This document shows, piece by piece, positions 60,971-64,000 of a DNA stretch of 64,000 nucleotides; position 1 is the stretch's first letter; each line of letters opens with the position of its first letter. Source of the stretch: Bradyrhizobium sp. CSA207 (GTDB lineage Bacteria > Pseudomonadota > Alphaproteobacteria > Rhizobiales > Xanthobacteraceae). Below the pieces are notes generated by a model. That model saw nothing but the letters and a program-made list of their open reading frames with translations. It was not told the origin of the DNA and ran no database searches. Made by a program: the position numbers and the translations under genes. The stretch is taken from assembly GCF_029051685.1 (NCBI RefSeq), contig NZ_JAACFT010000030.1, forward strand, positions 1 through 64,000. Reading direction: 5' to 3'.

Positions 60971-62260
60971 ATGGCCGAGGAGCGGGGAGACTACCGGATT
61001 CTGCATGAAGCGGCCTTGCGGGATTATCTCGCGGGCGTCCTGGGGCTGGCGGCAACGCTCGGCGGTGAGCCGCCGTCCTGGTCGATCACCGAGGTCGGCG
61101 ACGGCAATCTCAACCTCGTCTTCATCGTCAAGGGCGCAAGCGGCGGCGTCGCCGTGAAGCAGGCGCTGCCCTATGTCCGTCTGGTCGGCGAGAGCTGGCC
61201 GCTGCCGCTGTCGCGCGCCCATTACGAATATCTGGCTCTGTCCAAGCAGGCCCAGCTCGCACCCGGCCTCGTGCCGGTCCTGCTGCATCACAACGAGGCG
61301 CTGGCACTGACGGTGATGGAGCTGCTCGAGCCCCACATCATCATGCGCAAGGGGCTGGTCGCGGGCACGCAATATCCGCGCTTCGCCAGTGACATCACCA
61401 CCTTCATGGCGCGGACGCTATTCTTCACCTCCGATCACGCGCTCGCTGCTGCCGAGAAGAAGGACGCCATAGCCGCCTTCGCAGGCAACCATGCGCTGTG
61501 CAAGATCACCGAGGATTTGATCTTCACCGATCCCTATCGCATCGCCGAGCAGAACCGCTGGACCGCGCCGTACCTCGACGCGCTCGCCGCAAGCCTGCGC
61601 GAGGACATGGAGCTGCACGTCGCGGTCTCCCGGCTGAAGCTGAAATTCATGGCGAGTCCCGAGGCGCTGATCCATGGCGATCTCCACACCGGCTCGGTCA
61701 TGGTGACGGAAAACCAGACGCGGGTGATCGATCCCGAATTCGCATTCTACGGCCCGATGGGATTCGACGTCGGCGCAGTGCTGGCCAATCTGCTGATGGC
61801 CTATTTTGCCTCCTCCGGCCACGAGCGCTCGCTGGGCGAGCGCCGCGCGTTCGAGGGCTGGGTGCTGGAGATCGTGGAAACGGTATGGAACGAGTTCGCG
61901 CGCAAGTTCCTCGATCTGTGGCGTGCTGGAGCCGCCGGTGACGCCTATCCTGCCGCGCTCTTCGCCGCCGAGAAGGGCGCCGCGCGGCTGGAGGCCGAAC
62001 GCCACGCCTACATGCAGCGCCTGTTCGCCGACACCGTCGGCTTCGCCGCCGCCAAGACCATCCGCCGCATCTTCGGCCTCGCCCACAACATCGATTTCGA
62101 GCTGATCGAGGACCCGCGGAGGCGGGCGGCCTGCGAGACGCGGGCCCTGCGGCTGGCAAGGGCGATGATGGTGGAGACGGGATCGTTCCCGAATATCGCG
62201 GATGTCACCGCGGCGGCGCGAAAACTGCGCGACTGGCAGCCGGAGTTCGCGACTGGCTAG
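60971..62260 (+). CDS. mtnK: S-methyl-5-thioribose kinase
   Basis: A 429-residue kinase of the methionine salvage pathway that phosphorylates methylthioribose. Signatures are EVGDGNLNLVFIVKG (ATP loop), ALIHGDLHTGSVMV (catalytic Asp), VIDPEFAFYGPMGFDVGAVLANL and YVRLVGESWPLPLSRAHYE. Length matches. mtnA, its usual partner, is not seen in the window. Confidence 0.95.
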   Translation: MAEERGDYRILHEAALRDYLAGVLGLAATLGGEPPSWSITEVGDGNLNLVFIVKGASGGVAVKQALPYVRLVGESWPLPLSRAHYEYLALSKQAQLAPGLVPVLLHHNEALALTVMELLEPHIIMRKGLVAGTQYPRFASDITTFMARTLFFTSDHALAAAEKKDAIAAFAGNHALCKITEDLIFTDPYRIAEQNRWTAPYLDALAASLREDMELHVAVSRLKLKFMASPEALIHGDLHTGSVMVTENQTRVIDPEFAFYGPMGFDVGAVLANLLMAYFASSGHERSLGERRAFEGWVLEIVETVWNEFARKFLDLWRAGAAGDAYPAALFAAEKGAARLEAERHAYMQRLFADTVGFAAAKTIRRIFGLAHNIDFELIEDPRRRAACETRALRLARAMMVETGSFPNIADVTAAARKLRDWQPEFATG

Positions 62261-62392
62261 GGGGCATACGCACAATGCGCGAGCTCGCGAGCGCTACGCT
62301 CGCATACGTCACCCCATTCAAGGTGCTTGCATTCGACACACTACGAATGTTCAACTCGCTGATCGGAGCACGTCTGTATGGTCGGAGGGAAC

Positions 62393-63982
62393 ATGACGTT
62401 CAGGATGATGGCGATCGTCGCTGGTCTGGGGCTGGCACTTGCCGCCACGGCGGAGGCCCAGACGCCGCGCAAGGGCGGAACCATCCGCATGACGGCGCCT
62501 TATGGCTCGAGTTTCACCAGCCTGGACATTCATACGACCCAGCGCGCCCAGGACGAGATCTACGCCAAGGGTCTGCATCGGTCGCTCTACATTTGGGACT
62601 CCGCTGCGGGCAAGCCGGTCCTGGAGCTGGCCAAGGAGGACGCGGTTTCGGGCGGAGGTCTCGTTCACACCTTCAAGCTGCGCGACGACGCTTATTTCCA
62701 CCATGGCCGCCAGATGACGGCCGACGACGTCATCTGGTCCTACAACCGCATCATGGACGGCACCAAGGCCTATCCCGGCGCGCGCTTTGTCCGCGTGATC
62801 GAGGGGGCGGCCGCGGTCGAAAAGGGCCAGGCCAAGGAAATCTCCGGCCTGAAGAAGATCGACGACTTCACGCTCGAGATGAAGCTGACCGAGAAGGTCG
62901 ATCCGGGCTTCTACTTCTTCAACGCGCTGACGTCGATCTATCCCGCCGACGAGGCCGCAAAAGAGAGCTTCATCCAGAAGCCGATTGGCCTCGGACCCTT
63001 CAAATTCGTCGAGCACGTGCCGGGATCGCGCATTGTTCTGGAGCGCTGGGACCGGTTCTACAAGCCCGGCAAGCCTTACGCCGACAAGCTCATCGTGTCG
63101 GTCATGGGCGAGGCCGCGGCGCGCGATGTCGCCTTCCGCAACAAGGAAATCGACACCTCGGTGCTGGGACCGGCACAGTATGTCGCCTATCAGGCCGACG
63201 CCGACCTCAAGGGCACCATTGTCGAAGTCGCCGAGGTCTTCACGCGTTACATGGGAATGAATCCCGCCTTCAAGCCGTTCGCCGACAAGCGCGTCCGGCA
63301 GGCGATCAACTATGCCATCGATACCGACCTGATCATCAACAAATTGGTCAAGGGCAAGGCCTATCGGGCCACCAGCTGGCTGCCGCTGACCTCTCCGCTC
63401 TACGACAAGACCATGAAGCCCTATGCCTTCGATCCCGCCAAGGCCAAGCAGTTGCTCGCTGACGCCGGATATCCCACCGGCTTCGAGTTCGAATGGACCA
63501 CAAGTCAGAATGAAAGCTGGGGCCTGCCGATCGTCACCGCCGTGATCCCGATGCTGGACAGGGTGGGCATCAAGGCGAAGGTCAAGCAGGTCGAGACCGC
63601 GGTGCTGGCGGAGGTGGTTCGCAGCGGCGACTACCAGGCCTTCGTCTATTCCCAGGCGACCGGCCCGGATCCCCAGGCGGCGCTGAAATGCTTCCACTCG
63701 TCGACGCCGCAATCGGCCTGCAACTACATGAACTTCAAAAATGCCGAGTTCGACAAGCTGCTCGATGAGGCCGGGCAGGCCGACGACGTCGCCAAGCGCG
63801 GCCAGCTGCTGCAAAAGGCCAATGCGCTGCTTTACGAAGAGGCGCCGGTCTGGTTCTTCAACTACAACAAGGCGGTCATGGCGGTGCAGCCGTGGCTCAA
63901 GGGGATTCAGTTGAACGCGACGGAACTGACCCACCAGAACGTCGAAAACCTCTGGGTCGACGAGACCTCGCCCGCGAAGTGA
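62393..63982 (+). CDS. ABC transporter substrate-binding protein, family 5 (peptide/opine/nickel type)
   Basis: A 529-residue periplasmic solute-binding protein. The signal peptide (MAIVAGLGLALAATAEA) is followed by the family-5 domain: VHTFKLRDDAYFHHGRQMTADDVIWSYNRI, VRQAINYAIDTDLIINKLVKG and a C-terminal PVWFFNYNKAVMAVQPWLKG. The start ATG 62393 has GGAGGG six bases before it; an upstream ATG (62378) lacks this. The permease genes probably lie beyond the window. The ligand cannot be inferred. Confidence 0.92.
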   Translation: MTFRMMAIVAGLGLALAATAEAQTPRKGGTIRMTAPYGSSFTSLDIHTTQRAQDEIYAKGLHRSLYIWDSAAGKPVLELAKEDAVSGGGLVHTFKLRDDAYFHHGRQMTADDVIWSYNRIMDGTKAYPGARFVRVIEGAAAVEKGQAKEISGLKKIDDFTLEMKLTEKVDPGFYFFNALTSIYPADEAAKESFIQKPIGLGPFKFVEHVPGSRIVLERWDRFYKPGKPYADKLIVSVMGEAAARDVAFRNKEIDTSVLGPAQYVAYQADADLKGTIVEVAEVFTRYMGMNPAFKPFADKRVRQAINYAIDTDLIINKLVKGKAYRATSWLPLTSPLYDKTMKPYAFDPAKAKQLLADAGYPTGFEFEWTTSQNESWGLPIVTAVIPMLDRVGIKAKVKQVETAVLAEVVRSGDYQAFVYSQATGPDPQAALKCFHSSTPQSACNYMNFKNAEFDKLLDEAGQADDVAKRGQLLQKANALLYEEAPVWFFNYNKAVMAVQPWLKGIQLNATELTHQNVENLWVDETSPAK

Positions 63983-64000
63983 CACGCGCTCTCGCGCTCC

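Overview
The window looks like chromosomal DNA of a Bradyrhizobium-type alphaproteobacterium (family Nitrobacteraceae). The evidence is high GC, frequent GTG and TTG starts, a tandem glnB-glnA pair, a complete 14-gene nuo operon followed by birA and an RNase J gene, clpP-clpX-lon order, and several families of palindromic intergenic repeats. This is inference from gene content and style; no database was searched.

Layout. 1-2.1 kb: a truncated AI-2E-type membrane protein gene, a class I amidotransferase-like hydrolase and two small unrecognised ORFs. 2.1-9.8 kb: a secreted EF-hand protein, a 2-oxo acid dehydrogenase E1alpha-E1beta-E2 set without E3, an NfeD protease-slipin pair and a HigBA toxin-antitoxin module. 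9.8-15.2 kb: glnB-glnA, the NAD(P)HX repair enzyme, a degraded multicopper-oxidase-like protein and tRNA-Leu. 15.2-22.2 kb: a protein quality-control block (trigger factor, ClpP, ClpX, Lon). 22.2-24.7 kb: a GFA-family protein, tRNA-Val, a small secreted protein and a methyltransferase. 24.7-31.6 kb: a metal-efflux locus (CzcCBA-type RND pump plus CDF exporter). 31.7-34.0 kb: peptidase T, an HU-like protein, tRNA-Asp and a small exported protein. 34.1-37.4 kb: a Rieske oxygenase and MFS transporter divergent from a MarR regulator. 37.5-41.2 kb: a TonB-dependent receptor, a PepSY membrane protein and a small membrane protein, probably for ferric-siderophore use. 41.4-59.6 kb: nuoA-N with two extra genes (an FkbM methyltransferase between nuoD and nuoE, a small membrane protein between nuoE and nuoF), then birA and rnj. 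59.6-64 kb: methylmalonyl-CoA epimerase, a DUF1467 protein, a small exported protein, methylthioribose kinase and a family-5 solute-binding protein.

Most of the window is housekeeping. The points most worth following up are: a palindromic repeat inserted at the start of nuoJ and flanked by a 14-bp direct repeat that recreates the start codon; the methyltransferase and small membrane gene coupled into the complex I operon; a His-rich insertion in NuoL; a multicopper-oxidase fold that has lost nearly all its copper ligands; a matching pair of palindromes at higBA and upstream of the NAD(P)HX repair gene; and a 15-bp tandem repeat between the E1beta and E2 genes.
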